From Microvirga flavescens (GTDB taxonomy: Bacteria; Pseudomonadota; Alphaproteobacteria; Rhizobiales; Beijerinckiaceae), in assembly GCF_003290125.1 (NCBI RefSeq), contig NZ_QMKH01000006.1:167086-231085 (forward strand): a DNA stretch of 64,000 nt, in the 5' to 3' direction. Numbering within the stretch: the stretch's first letter is position 1; each line of letters opens with the position of its first letter. The position numbers and the translations under genes were made by a program. Below are positions 38,761 to 50,040 of this stretch, piece by piece. The notes under the pieces are model-generated. The model ran no database searches, was not told where the DNA came from, and saw nothing but the letters and a program-made list of their open reading frames with translations.

Positions 38761-39474
38761 GTGGCACGTTTCCGGCGCATTCTGGTGAAGCTCTCGGGCG
38801 AGGCCTTGATGGCCCCCGACGGATATTGGCTCGATCCGCAGACCCTTTCCGGCCTTGCCGAGGATCTCGCCAACGCCACCCGCGCCGGGTTCGAGATTGC
38901 CCTCGTGATCGGCGGCGGCAACATCATTCGCGGCGCGCGCATGAGCACCGCCGGCTGGATCGACCGCCCGACAGCCGATTCGATGGGCATGCTCGGCACT
39001 GTGATGAATTCGCTGGCTATCGAGACGGCGCTCAACGCGGCAGGAGTCTTCGCGCGCACCATGTCGGCGGTGTCCATGCCGACGATCTGCGAGACCTATG
39101 CGCGCCAGCCTGCTCTCCACCACCTCGACAAGGGGCAGGTGGTCGTGCTGGCGGGTGGCACGGGCAACCCGTTTTTCACCACCGACACCGCCGCCGTGCT
39201 GCGCGCCGCCGAGCTTCGCTGCGATGCGGTTCTGAAGGCCACGCAGGTGGACGGCGTCTATTCCGCCGACCCGAAGAAGGATCCGAATGCGGTGCGCTTC
39301 GACCGGCTGACCCATGACGAGGCCATCGCCAAGGACCTGAAGGTGATGGACACCGCCGCCTTCGCGCTGGCGCGGGAGAGCCGTCTTCCCGTCATCGTTG
39401 GCTCGGTTCACGCGCCGAGTTCGGTGACAGCAATCCTTCAGGGCACCGTGCCGTCCACCATCGTGGCCCCTTGA
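38761..39474 (+). CDS. pyrH: UMP kinase
   Basis: Phosphorylates UMP to UDP; hexameric amino-acid-kinase-family enzyme. The 237-residue product begins with GTG, with GGAGG at 38750-38754 six bases upstream. Motifs: RILVKLSGEALM (phosphate site), IGGGNIIRGA and GGTGNPFFTTDTAA (nucleotide site). The order tsf-pyrH-frr is universal. Confidence 0.98.
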   Translation: MARFRRILVKLSGEALMAPDGYWLDPQTLSGLAEDLANATRAGFEIALVIGGGNIIRGARMSTAGWIDRPTADSMGMLGTVMNSLAIETALNAAGVFARTMSAVSMPTICETYARQPALHHLDKGQVVVLAGGTGNPFFTTDTAAVLRAAELRCDAVLKATQVDGVYSADPKKDPNAVRFDRLTHDEAIAKDLKVMDTAAFALARESRLPVIVGSVHAPSSVTAILQGTVPSTIVAP

Positions 39475-39532
39475 TGCGCGGGCGCGGGCAGCGTAAGGCC
39501 CTTGTCCAAATGAGGTTTGAGGAAAATACACC

Positions 39533-40093
39533 ATGACCACGACTTTCGACCTTGGTGAAGTCAAGCGCCGCATGCAGGGCGCGATCAACGCCTTCAAAAA
39601 CGACCTTGCGAGCCTTCGCACGGGCCGCGCGTCGCCGAATCTGCTCGATCCCTTGCAGATCGACGCCTATGGCTCCCTGATGCCCATCTCGCAGGTGGCG
39701 ACGGTGAGCGTGCCCGAACCGCGCCTTCTCAGCGTGCAGGTCTGGGATCGCGGCATGGTCGCAGCTGTTGAAAAGGCGATCCGCGAATCCGATCTTGGTC
39801 TCAATCCGCAGACCGAAGGCCAGATCATCCGTCTGCGCATTCCGGAAATGAACGAGCAGCGCCGCAAGGAAATGGTCAAGGTCGCGCACAAGTATGCGGA
39901 GGAGTCGAAGGTCGCCATCCGCCACGTGCGCCGCGACGGTCTCGATTTGCTCAAGAAGCTCGAAAAAGACCACGCGATCAGCGAGGATGACGGCAAGCGC
40001 CACGCGGATCAGGTGCAAAAGGCAACTGATCAGTTCGTTTCCGAGGTCGATACCCTTGTCGCGGCCAAGGAAAAGGAGATCATGCACGTCTAA
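39533..40093 (+). CDS. frr: Ribosome recycling factor
   Basis: Splits post-termination ribosomes together with EF-G. The 186-residue product has [20 protein letters not shown] in the N-terminal coiled coil and the C-terminal [15 protein letters not shown]...[14 protein letters not shown]. Full length. Confidence 0.98.
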   Translation: MTTTFDLGEVKRRMQGAINAFKNDLASLRTGRASPNLLDPLQIDAYGSLMPISQVATVSVPEPRLLSVQVWDRGMVAAVEKAIRESDLGLNPQTEGQIIRLRIPEMNEQRRKEMVKVAHKYAEESKVAIRHVRRDGLDLLKKLEKDHAISEDDGKRHADQVQKATDQFVSEVDTLVAAKEKEIMHV

Positions 40094-40126
40094 GTCCTTC
40101 GGACGTGCAGTGGGTTTGATGGTGAC

Positions 40127-40894
<768 letters not shown>

Positions 40895-40895
40895 C

Positions 40896-41750
40896 ATGGC
40901 GGGGGGCGAGGAGGGCGCGGCAAAGCCGACCGCGGGGTTTGCTTCCAGCGAGCTTGGAAAGCGCGTCGCTTCCGCCATCGTGCTCATCCCCATCGCTTTG
41001 GCTGCAGCCTGGCAGGGAGGCTGGGCTTTCGCCCTGTTCTGGCTTGCCGCCGGCATCGCTACGGCCTGGGAATGGACAAACATGACGCGGGTCGCACCGC
41101 GCCTGCCCGTTCAGGCCGTGCTCGGCGTCGGCCTTACGGTTCTGACTGTTCTTCTGCTCACGGATGCCTCGTTCGTCGCCTTCGCCGGCGTTTGTGCGCT
41201 GACCCTTCTGGCTGCGGCGCTCTTGTCGGAGGGGCGGGAGGGCAAGTTCTGGGCCCTAACGGGCTTCGCTTATGCGGTCGTTCTTACTCTCGTACCGCCG
41301 ATCGTCCGAGAGCACCCCAATCTCGGCCTTCCGGGGCTGTTGTGGATGTTCGCGGTGGTGTGGTCGACCGACATCGCAGCCTATTTCACCGGGCGCTCGC
41401 TCGGCGGCCCGAAATTGTGGCCGCGCGTTAGCCCGAAGAAAACCTGGTCCGGCTTTGCGGGCGGGCTTCTTGCGGCGGCCGTGGCCGGTTTTCTGGTGGC
41501 GTGGGGCGTTCAGAAGCTTGGCCTGATGCCTCCTTTCAGCCTTAGAAACGTGGTGATGCTCTCCCTTGTCGCTTCCGTCGCCAGCCAGTTGGGCGACCTT
41601 GGCGAATCCGCCCTCAAGCGGCATTGCGACGTCAAGGATTCGAGCCATCTCATTCCGGGGCATGGCGGTGTCATGGACCGGCTCGACGGATTCTGGGCTG
41701 TCGCCCTGATCCTCGGCATTGTTTTGCTGATCATTCGGTTTGCGTCGTAA
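40896..41750 (+). CDS. cdsA: Phosphatidate cytidylyltransferase
   Basis: Makes CDP-diacylglycerol, the precursor of phospholipids. A 284-residue polytopic membrane protein with the family signature near the C terminus: QLGDLGESALKRHCDVKDSS then LIPGHGGVMDRLDG. The first 25 residues are hydrophilic. The preceding uppS ends one base before its ATG, and dxr begins eight bases after its stop codon. Confidence 0.95.
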   Translation: MAGGEEGAAKPTAGFASSELGKRVASAIVLIPIALAAAWQGGWAFALFWLAAGIATAWEWTNMTRVAPRLPVQAVLGVGLTVLTVLLLTDASFVAFAGVCALTLLAAALLSEGREGKFWALTGFAYAVVLTLVPPIVREHPNLGLPGLLWMFAVVWSTDIAAYFTGRSLGGPKLWPRVSPKKTWSGFAGGLLAAAVAGFLVAWGVQKLGLMPPFSLRNVVMLSLVASVASQLGDLGESALKRHCDVKDSSHLIPGHGGVMDRLDGFWAVALILGIVLLIIRFAS

Positions 41751-41758
41751 AAAAGTTG

Positions 41759-42937
41759 ATGACCCGCACCCTCACCATTCTCGGAGCCACCGGCTCCATC
41801 GGCCGTTCTACGGCCGATGTCGTTTTGGCCCATCGGGACGAATTCCGTGTCGAAGCCGTCGTCGGCGGCAAGGACGCCAAGGCCCTTGCGGCGATGGCGA
41901 AGCGCCTTGACGCGAAATTCGCCGCGCTCGCCGACGAGGCTGGCCTGTCCGATCTGCGCGCGGAACTCGCAGACTCCGGCATCGAATCCGGAGCAGGGGA
42001 TTCGGCTCTCATCGAGGCCGTGGACCGGGATGCCGAAATCGTTCTTGCCGCCATCAGCGGCACGGCAGGGCTTCGCCCGACCCATGCCGCCTTGAAGCCG
42101 GGACGGCGCATCGCGCTCGCCAACAAGGAAAGCCTCGTCTGCGCCGGGCAGGCCTTCATGGCCGACGCCCGCCGCCTCGGCGTCGAGGTCATGCCGGTCG
42201 ATTCAGAGCATAACGCGCTCGATCAGGCTTTCGCCGCTGGGCAGGGCAAGGATGTCGAGAAGGCGGTCATCACCGCGACCGGCGGGCCGTTCCGCACCTG
42301 GAGCCGCGAGCGGATCGCCGCCGCGTCTCCCGCCGAGGCTGCGGCTCACCCGGTCTGGTCGATGGGCTCGAAAATCAACATCGACTCGGCGACTTTGATG
42401 AATAAGGGCCTCGAACTTATTGAGGCGCATCATCTTTTCGACCTTGGCGCCGATCAGCTCGACGTTCTCGTCCACCCGGAGGCCATCGTCCACGGTCTCG
42501 TGCAGTGGAGCGACGGAGCGCTGACGGCGGGCCTTGCCTTGCCCGACATGAAGGTGCCTATCGCCAATGCCCTGCGTCACCGGCAGCGCCTTGCAATGGA
42601 CCTTCCCCGTCTCGATCTTGCCTCTATCGGGCGTTTGAGTTTCGAGCGGGCCGACGAAGACCGCTTTCCCTGCCTTGCGGCGGCGCGGGCGGCCCTCAAG
42701 GCTGGAGGAGCGATGCCGACCGTCCTGAATGCCGCGAACGAGATTGCCGTCGCGGCCTTCATGGGCGGCAAAATCGCATTTTACGATATATATGAAATTG
42801 TTGAGAGCGTTTGCTCATCTTTTGCGGCAAGGCAGCTCCAGGCCCCGGCCACGGTGGCCGAGGCGCTTGCCATCGATGAGGAAGCGCGGCGGGCCGCCTC
42901 CGCCCGTCTCGGTGAGAGAGTAATGGCGCCGGTCTGA
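41759..42937 (+). CDS. dxr: 1-deoxy-D-xylulose-5-phosphate reductoisomerase
   Basis: Second step of the MEP isoprenoid pathway, NADPH dependent. The 392-residue product has LTILGATGSIGRSTADVV (NADPH fold), LANKESLVCAG, and the metal/substrate region VDSEHNALDQAF, with GSKINIDSATLMNKGLELIEAHHLF. The ATG at 41759 is chosen because it starts MTRTLTILGATG, the usual dxr N terminus; an in-frame extension into cdsA is not used. The ribosome binding site is weak, which suggests coupling to cdsA. Confidence 0.97.
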   Translation: MTRTLTILGATGSIGRSTADVVLAHRDEFRVEAVVGGKDAKALAAMAKRLDAKFAALADEAGLSDLRAELADSGIESGAGDSALIEAVDRDAEIVLAAISGTAGLRPTHAALKPGRRIALANKESLVCAGQAFMADARRLGVEVMPVDSEHNALDQAFAAGQGKDVEKAVITATGGPFRTWSRERIAAASPAEAAAHPVWSMGSKINIDSATLMNKGLELIEAHHLFDLGADQLDVLVHPEAIVHGLVQWSDGALTAGLALPDMKVPIANALRHRQRLAMDLPRLDLASIGRLSFERADEDRFPCLAAARAALKAGGAMPTVLNAANEIAVAAFMGGKIAFYDIYEIVESVCSSFAARQLQAPATVAEALAIDEEARRAASARLGERVMAPV

Positions 42938-42956
42938 CGGCGCGAAAGGAACGGCT

Positions 42957-44120
42957 ATGGATCTGCTCGCAACCATCGGCGGGGCGACGAATTCCTTGCT
43001 CCTGACGATTGTCTCCTTCCTGATCGTCCTTGGGGTCGTCGTCTTCGTCCACGAGTTCGGCCACTTCTGGGTCGGCCGCCGCTGCGGCGTCGGCGTGACG
43101 GCGTTTTCCATCGGGTTCGGGCCGGAGCTTGCGGGCTGGAACGACAGGCACGGCACGCGCTGGAAGCTCTGCGCGATTCCCCTCGGTGGGTACGTGAAAT
43201 TCGTCGGAGACCTCAACGCGGCGAGCGTCCCGGACAACGACGAAGTCCAGCGGATGCCGGAGGAGGAAAGGGCGATCAGCTTTCCCTTCCAGCCCCTGTG
43301 GAAGCGCGCGGCCATCGTCGCGGCGGGGCCGGTTGCGAACTTCATCCTCGCCATCGCGATTTTCTCGGGCCTCAATTATGCGATGGGCCGCCAGGTCATA
43401 GAACCGCGCATTGAGCTGGTGCAGGCGAACAGCGCCGCTGAGCGGGCGGGTTTCAAGCCGCACGATCTCATCCTCTCCATCAACGGCAGTGCCATCGAGA
43501 CCTTCGCGGACATGCAGCGCTGGGTCAGCGCGAGGGCGGGCGAGACCCTGAATTTCGTTGTGGAGCGGGACGGGCGGCAGGTTCCGCTCGAGGCGGTTCC
43601 TGACCTGAAGGAGCAGGAGACGCCCTTCGGCAAGCAGCGGATCGGCCTTCTCGGATTGCAGGCCTCCCGCGACCCTGCCTCCATCAAGACGATGACCTAC
43701 ACGCCGCTCGGGGCTCTGAAATCAGGCGCGCTTGAGACCTGGTACGTGGTCGACCGCACCTTCGATTACATGGGCAAGCTGATCTCCGGCCGGGAATCGG
43801 CGGATCAGCTCTCCGGCCCGATTCGGATCGCCCAGGTTTCGGGACAGGTGGCTAGCCTCGGCGGCGTGGGCGGGCTCATCAGCCTTGTAGCGGTCCTGTC
43901 CGTTTCGATTGGGCTTATTAACCTTTTTCCCGTTCCGCTCTTGGATGGCGGGCACCTTCTGTTCTACGCCATTGAGGCGGTTCGTGGCCGGCCCTTGAGC
44001 GAAAAAGCCCAGGAAATCGGCTTCCGGATCGGTTTTGCCATCGTGGCGATGCTCATGTTGTTCGCGACCTGGAATGATATTGTTCACCTTGGTGCAACAT
44101 TTATCACCCGCGGGACGTGA
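42957..44120 (+). CDS. rseP: RseP-type site-2 metalloprotease
   Basis: Intramembrane zinc protease that cleaves anti-sigma factors and signal-peptide remnants. The 387-residue product has HEFGHFWVGR (HExxH) in the first helix, a PDZ domain (about residues 130-215, with SAAERAGFKPHDLILSINGS), and the third zinc ligand in LFPVPLLDGGHLL. It is directly upstream of bamA, as in most proteobacteria. Confidence 0.96.
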   Translation: MDLLATIGGATNSLLLTIVSFLIVLGVVVFVHEFGHFWVGRRCGVGVTAFSIGFGPELAGWNDRHGTRWKLCAIPLGGYVKFVGDLNAASVPDNDEVQRMPEEERAISFPFQPLWKRAAIVAAGPVANFILAIAIFSGLNYAMGRQVIEPRIELVQANSAAERAGFKPHDLILSINGSAIETFADMQRWVSARAGETLNFVVERDGRQVPLEAVPDLKEQETPFGKQRIGLLGLQASRDPASIKTMTYTPLGALKSGALETWYVVDRTFDYMGKLISGRESADQLSGPIRIAQVSGQVASLGGVGGLISLVAVLSVSIGLINLFPVPLLDGGHLLFYAIEAVRGRPLSEKAQEIGFRIGFAIVAMLMLFATWNDIVHLGATFITRGT

Positions 44121-44288
44121 CAAGGACGCCACGCTAGGCAAAAATGACACTCTGTTGGGGATAGCGCCGTTTGCATTAGCGGCGAAAGTTTGTACAAGCG
44201 GGACCTTACCAATATGGCTGGAGGCGAAAGCCCCCGGCTTGCGGGGCTCTCCGCCTTGAACAACGAGATATAAGAGACGGGCCAGTTG

Positions 44289-46679
44289 ATGATGTCGACG
44301 ACCACGCCACGCCGGAAAGTGCCGGCCAGAACCGCGATGATCGCCATGAGCGCGATGATTGCCGGACTTGCCGCGGCGGATCCTTCCTTCGCGCAGCAGG
44401 CTGCCCAGGGGAATCGTGCCGGGGCTGTCGCCAGCCGCTCGGTCATCAACCGCGTCGCCATTGAAGGTAATAAGCGCGTCGAGAAGGCCGCCATCGAAGG
44501 CGAACTCCAGCTCCGCGCTCGCACGCCTTACAATCAGGCGGTCGTGGATGCGGACGTTCAGCGCATTCTCGAAGTTTATCGTCGGCAGGGCCGGGCGCTT
44601 GCCTCCGTCACCCCGCGCATCGTCGATCTGCCGAACGGCAACGTCGACGTTGTCTACTCGATCAACGAGGGCGACAAGACGGGCGTGAAGGAAATCCGCT
44701 TCGTCGGCAACGATCAGGTTTCGTCCAGCCGTCTGCGCGGCGTGATGACGACCACCGAGTCGAACCTCCTGAGCTTTTTCAAGAGCTCGGACGTGTACGA
44801 TCCGGACCGCGTCGATAACGATCTCGAGCTGATCCGCCGTTACTACCTCAAGAACGGCTATGCCGATTATCGCCTCGTCTCGAACAACGTTCAGTTCGAC
44901 GAGAACGCCGGCGGCTACATCATCACCATCACGGTGAGCGAGGGCGAGCAGTATCGCCTCGGCAACGTGAGCGTCGATTCCCGCCTGGCCAACGTCGATG
45001 CTGCGCGCCTCGAGGGCAAGGTTTCGACCTCGTCCGGCTCCGTCTACAGCGCGGATGCGGTGCAGAAGTCGCTCCAGAATCTGACCACGGAAGTCGTCCG
45101 CGAAGGTCATGCCTTCGCGCAGGTTCGCCCGGTGGCGACCCGCGATCCGGCGACCCGCACGATCAATCTCGGCTACGTGGTCGAGGACGGTCCGCGTGTC
45201 TACGTCGAGCGCATCAACGTTCGCGGTAACACTCGTACCCGCGATTACGTCATCCGCCGCGAATTCGATCTCGGCGAAGGCGACCCCTACAACAAGGTGT
45301 TGATGGAGCGCGCCGAGCGTCGCCTCAACAACCTCGGTTACTTCAAGCGCGTCCGCGTTTCGAATGAGCCGGGTTCCGCGCCTGACCGTGTCGTCGTGAA
45401 CGTGGATGTCGAGGATCAAAGCACGGGCGCCTTCTCGGTGTCGGGTGGTTACTCGACCGCCGACGGCTTCATCGGTGAAGTCGCGGTCAGCGAGACCAAC
45501 TTCCTCGGCCGTGGCCAGTATGTCCGCCTCGCGGGCCAGCTCGGCCAGCGCACCAACGGCGTCGATTTCTCGTTTACCGAGCCGTACTTCCTCGGCTACC
45601 GCCTCGCGGCCGGTATCGACCTGTTTTCGAAGTTCAGCGACCAGACCAAGTATGCGCGTTATGAAAACCGCATGACCGGTGGTCAGCTCCGCTTGGGCAT
45701 GCCCTTCACGGAAGAGCTGACGATCACGGCTCGCTACTCGCTGTACCAGCAGGATCTGAAGGTCCCGAACGACTTCAAGCAGCCCTTCAACGACTGTACG
45801 CAGCCGATCCCGGGCTACACCCGGTTGAATCCAGACGGCACAGTCAACAGCACCTTCTGTGAAGGCAATGGCGAAGCGTCGTTGGCGATCAAGGAATCAG
45901 AGGGCAAGACCCTGACTTCGCTCGCGGGTCTGACCTTCAACTACAACACCCTCGACAACACGAAGGACCCGCGCAACGGCTTCTACGCCGAAGTGAAGAC
46001 CGACGTGGCTGGCCTTGGCGGCGATTCCCACTACTTCCGCGCCACCGGTGACGCGCGTTACTACTACGAAGTCCTCGAGGACATCGTCGGTATCGCCCGC
46101 GTCCAGGGTGGTCACATCGCGGGCTTTGGGAACAATAACAAGGACAACTTCAGCCAGGGCGGCAGCCTGCGCATTGTCGACCAGTTCTTCCTCGGCCCGT
46201 CGCTGGTCCGCGGCTTCGCGACCAATGGTATCGGCCCGCGCGACGTCTCGACGCTCGACACGAACGCCAACGCCATCGGTGGTACGACTTACTATGGCGG
46301 TTCGCTCGAGCTGCAGTTCCCGATCTTCGGCCTGCCGCGTGAGCTGGGCCTGAAGGGTGCTGTGTTCGCTGATGCCGGTACGCTGTATGGTTATGAAGGG
46401 CCGACGCACTTCAACACCACCGGCAACACGTTCCTTAACGGGTTTGCGCCATGCGTTAGGACCACGGATGTGGTTCAAAACTGCATCAGGGTCCGCGACA
46501 GCAACATGATCCGTTCGTCGGTCGGTGCGTCGATCCTCTGGAGCTCGCCGCTTGGGCCGATCCGCTTCGACTACGCCTTCGCCCTCACCAAGGATGACGG
46601 TGAGTTGGCTCCGAATGGAGCAAGAATTGGCGGCGACCGGACGCAAGCCTTCCGGTTCTCCGGTGGTACCCGCTTCTGA
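44289..46679 (+). CDS. bamA: BamA, outer-membrane protein assembly factor
   Basis: Core of the BAM complex that inserts beta-barrel proteins in the outer membrane. The 796-residue product has a signal peptide ending near AADPSFAQQ, five POTRA domains (from about SVINRVAIEGNKRVEKAAI), and a 16-strand barrel with the essential lid-loop motif VRGF and final strand ending in Phe (FRFSGGTRF). Two ATGs (44289, 44292) follow a TTG at 44286; which ATG is used cannot be decided. A 165-base gap separates it from rseP. Confidence 0.96.
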   Translation: MMSTTTPRRKVPARTAMIAMSAMIAGLAAADPSFAQQAAQGNRAGAVASRSVINRVAIEGNKRVEKAAIEGELQLRARTPYNQAVVDADVQRILEVYRRQGRALASVTPRIVDLPNGNVDVVYSINEGDKTGVKEIRFVGNDQVSSSRLRGVMTTTESNLLSFFKSSDVYDPDRVDNDLELIRRYYLKNGYADYRLVSNNVQFDENAGGYIITITVSEGEQYRLGNVSVDSRLANVDAARLEGKVSTSSGSVYSADAVQKSLQNLTTEVVREGHAFAQVRPVATRDPATRTINLGYVVEDGPRVYVERINVRGNTRTRDYVIRREFDLGEGDPYNKVLMERAERRLNNLGYFKRVRVSNEPGSAPDRVVVNVDVEDQSTGAFSVSGGYSTADGFIGEVAVSETNFLGRGQYVRLAGQLGQRTNGVDFSFTEPYFLGYRLAAGIDLFSKFSDQTKYARYENRMTGGQLRLGMPFTEELTITARYSLYQQDLKVPNDFKQPFNDCTQPIPGYTRLNPDGTVNSTFCEGNGEASLAIKESEGKTLTSLAGLTFNYNTLDNTKDPRNGFYAEVKTDVAGLGGDSHYFRATGDARYYYEVLEDIVGIARVQGGHIAGFGNNNKDNFSQGGSLRIVDQFFLGPSLVRGFATNGIGPRDVSTLDTNANAIGGTTYYGGSLELQFPIFGLPRELGLKGAVFADAGTLYGYEGPTHFNTTGNTFLNGFAPCVRTTDVVQNCIRVRDSNMIRSSVGASILWSSPLGPIRFDYAFALTKDDGELAPNGARIGGDRTQAFRFSGGTRF

Positions 46680-46684
46680 TTTGG

Positions 46685-46707
46685 GAGGGCGCCCTTGCGG
46701 CGCCCTC
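46685..46707 (+). terminator. Hairpin between bamA and lpxD
   Basis: A perfect 9-bp stem (46685-46693 with 46699-46707, loop CTTGC) starts six bases after the bamA stop codon and is followed by GGTCTTTCT. The T-run is short and lpxD starts only 12 bases later, so partial termination or mRNA end protection is more likely than full termination. Confidence 0.5.
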
Positions 46708-46718
46708 GGTCTTTCTAC

Positions 46719-47777
46719 ATGACAGATTCCAGTTTCTTTCCGCAGGCCGGGACGCTTTCGCTTCGCCAGGTCGTGGAGATGGCAGGTGCGCAACTCCCCG
46801 AAGGTTCCGACGGGGAGTTTGTGCTTACAGGGGTTGCTCCGCTGGAAAGCGCGGGGCCGGGCGATCTCGCCTATATGGACAATGCCGCCTATGGCGCGAT
46901 CCTGAGCCAGACCAAGGCTGGCGTGTGTCTCGTCACACCGCGTTTCGCCGCCAAGGTCCCTGCAGGTACCATCGCCATCGTCACGCCACTGGCCTACCGC
47001 GTTTTCGCGCAGGCGATGGCGCTGCTCTTCCCGAGTGCCATGCGTCCGGGCTCGTTCTTCGACGCGACGGGTATTTCGCCAGGCTCCTCCGTGCATCCCA
47101 CCGCGCGCCTCGAGCACGGTGTCCGGGTCGATCCCGGCGCGGTGATCGGCCCGGGAGCGGAGATTGGCTCCGGCACGATCATCGGCGCGCATGCCGTCAT
47201 CGGCCCACAGGTGCGGATCGGGCGTGATTGCTCTATCAGCCCCAATGTCACGATCTCCAATGCCTTTATCGGCAACAGGGTCATCCTGCATCCGGGCGTC
47301 TGCATCGGGCAGGACGGGTTCGGCTTCGCGATGGGCCCGCAGGGACATCTCAAGGTGCCGCAGATCGGGCGTGTCATCATTCAGGACGACGTGGAGATCG
47401 GCGCGAACAGCACTGTGGATCGTGGCGCGAGCCGGGACACGGTGATCGGGGAGGGCACCAAGATCGACAATCTGGTGCAGATCGCCCACAACGTCGTCAT
47501 CGGCCGCCATTGCGTCATCGTCGCCCAGGTCGGTATCGCGGGTTCCACGACCATCGAGGATTTCGTGGCGCTTGGTGGACAGGTGGCGGTGAGGGGCCAT
47601 GTCCGTATCGGCATGGGCGCGCAGATCGCGGCGACCAGCGGCGTGAACGGCGACGTGCCTCCCGGCGCGCGCTGGGGCGGCTCCCCGGCTCGTCCGATGC
47701 GGGAGTGGTTCCGCGAGATCACAGCTTTGAAAAAGCTTGCATCGCGGAAAGATTCCAGCGATTCCGCCGAAGATTGA
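46719..47777 (+). CDS. lpxD: UDP-3-O-(3-hydroxyacyl)glucosamine N-acyltransferase
   Basis: Third step of lipid A synthesis, a left-handed beta-helix trimer. The 352-residue product has the N-terminal uridine-binding domain and many hexapeptide repeats (for example [20 protein letters not shown]), with the catalytic His region [16 protein letters not shown]. The ATG at 46719 (MTDSSFFPQ) is preferred to upstream in-frame codons that lie within the hairpin. Confidence 0.96.
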   Translation: MTDSSFFPQAGTLSLRQVVEMAGAQLPEGSDGEFVLTGVAPLESAGPGDLAYMDNAAYGAILSQTKAGVCLVTPRFAAKVPAGTIAIVTPLAYRVFAQAMALLFPSAMRPGSFFDATGISPGSSVHPTARLEHGVRVDPGAVIGPGAEIGSGTIIGAHAVIGPQVRIGRDCSISPNVTISNAFIGNRVILHPGVCIGQDGFGFAMGPQGHLKVPQIGRVIIQDDVEIGANSTVDRGASRDTVIGEGTKIDNLVQIAHNVVIGRHCVIVAQVGIAGSTTIEDFVALGGQVAVRGHVRIGMGAQIAATSGVNGDVPPGARWGGSPARPMREWFREITALKKLASRKDSSDSAED

Positions 47778-47904
47778 GAATATCAGTCATTTTCGGACGG
47801 GCGAGGAACCCTTCCGTCACAGGAAAATGCGAGACAGTAAACAGACCGAACCTGAACGGCCGCGAGCGGTTGAAGGTTGGGAAACGACTTTCGGAGTTGA
47901 CGTC

Positions 47905-48369
47905 ATGAGCGAAGCGCCGACTACGCTTCAAACCGCCGACATCATGCAGATCCTCGATCTGCTGCCGCACCGCTATCCGTTCCTTCTCGTGGACAAGATC
48001 ATCGAGATCGACGGCGACAGGTCCTGCATCGGCATCAAGAATGTCACGTTCAACGAGCCGCAGTTCCAGGGCCATTTCCCGACGCGGCCGATCTACCCCG
48101 GCGTGTACCTGATCGAGGGCATGGCCCAGACGGCGGGCGCCATCTGCGTCGCCTCGAAGCTCGCGGAGCAGACCCGCCCCAAGCAGGTTTTCTTCATGAC
48201 CATCGACAAGGTGAAGTTCCGCCGGCCCGTGGAGCCGGGCGACCGGGTCGAGTTCCACATGACCAAGCTCAATAACCGCCGCAACATGTGGTGGTATCGC
48301 GGTGAGGCGAAGGTTGACGGCGCGCTCGCCTGTGAGGCTGAGGTCAGCGCCATGCTGGTGACCGAATGA
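47905..48369 (+). CDS. fabZ: 3-hydroxyacyl-ACP dehydratase FabZ
   Basis: Dehydrates beta-hydroxyacyl-ACP in fatty-acid synthesis. The 154-residue hot-dog-fold protein has [14 protein letters not shown] and catalytic His57 (QGHFPTRP) and Glu71 ([10 protein letters not shown]). The ATG at 47905 has GGAG eight bases upstream; an in-frame ATG 26 codons earlier would add a hydrophilic tail and is less likely. Its stop overlaps the lpxA start (ATGA). Confidence 0.97.
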   Translation: MSEAPTTLQTADIMQILDLLPHRYPFLLVDKIIEIDGDRSCIGIKNVTFNEPQFQGHFPTRPIYPGVYLIEGMAQTAGAICVASKLAEQTRPKQVFFMTIDKVKFRRPVEPGDRVEFHMTKLNNRRNMWWYRGEAKVDGALACEAEVSAMLVTE

Positions 48370-49172
48370 GCGCGCTCATCCACCCCAGCGCCATCGTCGA
48401 GGATGGCGCGAAGATCGGCGAGGGCGTGAAGATCGGCCCGTTCTGCACGGTCGGTGCCAATGTCGAACTGGGCGATGCTTGCGAACTCGTGAGCCATGTG
48501 GCGGTCGCCGGCCGCACCACCATCGGCGCGCGTACACGCATCTTTCCCTTCGCCTCCATCGGCCACATCCCGCAGGACCTGAAGTATCACGGCGAGCCTT
48601 CGACGCTCACCATCGGGTCGGATTGCATGATCCGCGAAGGCGTGACCATGAACCCCGGCACCGAGGGCGGCGGCATGGCGACGGTCATCGGCAACAACTG
48701 CGCCTTCCTCGCCAACTCGCATGTCGGCCACGACACCAAGGTCGGCAACAACTGCATCCTGTCGAACAACGTGATGCTCGCCGGCCATGTGACGGTGGGC
48801 GATTTCGTGATCTTCGGCGGTGGATCGGCGGTCATTCAGTTCGCCCGTATCGGCTCCCACGCCTTCGTCGGCGGCCTGTCGGGGCTCGAGAACGATCTCA
48901 TTCCGTACGGCATGGCGATGGGTAACCGCGCGCATCTGGCCGGCCTCAACATCGTCGGCCTGCGCCGTCGCGGCTTCACCCGCGAGCAGATCCACGAGAT
49001 CCGCCGCGCTTATCGCCTGCTTTTCGCGGAAGAAGGTACGCTCGCGGAGCGTGTCGAGGATGTCGGCAACGAGTTCTCCGCGCAGCCCTTCGTGCAGGAG
49101 ATCATCGATTTCATCCGCGCGGGCGGTGACCGTGCCATCTGCACGCCGCGCGAGCCTGTCGGGTCCGCCTGA
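48366..49172 (+). CDS. lpxA: UDP-N-acetylglucosamine acyltransferase LpxA
   Basis: First step of lipid A synthesis. The 268-residue left-handed beta-helix protein starts [20 protein letters not shown] and has the active-site segment [19 protein letters not shown] with the expected His, followed by a C-terminal helical domain. It overlaps fabZ by four bases and lies one base before lpxI. Confidence 0.97.
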   Translation: MSALIHPSAIVEDGAKIGEGVKIGPFCTVGANVELGDACELVSHVAVAGRTTIGARTRIFPFASIGHIPQDLKYHGEPSTLTIGSDCMIREGVTMNPGTEGGGMATVIGNNCAFLANSHVGHDTKVGNNCILSNNVMLAGHVTVGDFVIFGGGSAVIQFARIGSHAFVGGLSGLENDLIPYGMAMGNRAHLAGLNIVGLRRRGFTREQIHEIRRAYRLLFAEEGTLAERVEDVGNEFSAQPFVQEIIDFIRAGGDRAICTPREPVGSA

Positions 49173-49173
49173 C

Positions 49174-50040
49174 ATGACGGCGAATGGTCCGATCGCGATC
49201 ATTGCAGGGTCCGGTCAGCTCCCCATTCAACTCGCGGACAACCTGAAACAGAAGGGCCGGGATTTCCGTATCCTGGCCTTTCGTGGTTTTGCAGAGCCGG
49301 AACTGCGCCGCCGCGCGGATGCGGTGGTCGGGCTTCTCGATCTGAAAACCATCATGGCGACCCTCGATGCGTGGCAGCCCTCCGCCGTCACCCTCGTCGG
49401 CGCGGTCCAGCGTCCGGGCTTCTCGGCGCTGCTCGGGGCCTATTCGCTTCTGCGCAACATGCAGGAGGTGAAGGACGTGATTTCGCGCGGGGACGATCAG
49501 GTCCTGCGCGGCGCGGTCATGCTCATCGAGGAACGCGGGCACAAGGTCGTCGGCGTACGCGATCTCGCGCCCGAACTCATCGCTCCGCCGACCTTGCGTG
49601 GCAAGCTTGAGCCCAACGCGGATGATCGCGAGGCCATTGCCTTCGGTCTCTCGCTTCTTGAATCCCTTTCCGGTTTCGACATCGGCCAGGCGGCTGTCGT
49701 CGCGCAGCGCCATGTGCTCGCCATCGAAGGCCCTGAGGGTACGGACCGCATGTTGAGGCGGGTGAGGGCAATGCGCCGCTCCCCCTTCGGCTTTGGCCGC
49801 CGCAAGGAAGGCGGCGTGCTCGTGAAGGCCGCGAAGAGGGGCCAGGACCTGCGCGTGGACATGCCCGCCGTCGGCCCGCGCAGTGTGATCGAGGCTGCCC
49901 GCGCGGGTCTTTCCGGCATCGCCATCGGTGCGGGCTCCACCCTCGTTCTCAACGAGGAGGTGACGCTGCGCACCGCCGACAGGCTCGGCCTGTTCTTCAC
50001 TGCCGTCGAACTGCCTTCTGCGGAGGCCATCCGTGGTTGA
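49174..50040 (+). CDS. lpxI: UDP-2,3-diacylglucosamine pyrophosphatase LpxI
   Basis: Hydrolyses UDP-diacylglucosamine to lipid X in lipid A synthesis. It is the alphaproteobacterial replacement for LpxH. The 288-residue product has GPIAIIAGSGQLPIQLADN at the N terminus and the conserved C-terminal QDLRVDMPAVGPRSVIEAA with the catalytic Asp region, typical of LpxI (formerly DUF1009). The ATG at 49174, one base after lpxA, is preferred to an in-frame extension inside lpxA. Its stop overlaps the lpxB start. Confidence 0.95.
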   Translation: MTANGPIAIIAGSGQLPIQLADNLKQKGRDFRILAFRGFAEPELRRRADAVVGLLDLKTIMATLDAWQPSAVTLVGAVQRPGFSALLGAYSLLRNMQEVKDVISRGDDQVLRGAVMLIEERGHKVVGVRDLAPELIAPPTLRGKLEPNADDREAIAFGLSLLESLSGFDIGQAAVVAQRHVLAIEGPEGTDRMLRRVRAMRRSPFGFGRRKEGGVLVKAAKRGQDLRVDMPAVGPRSVIEAARAGLSGIAIGAGSTLVLNEEVTLRTADRLGLFFTAVELPSAEAIRG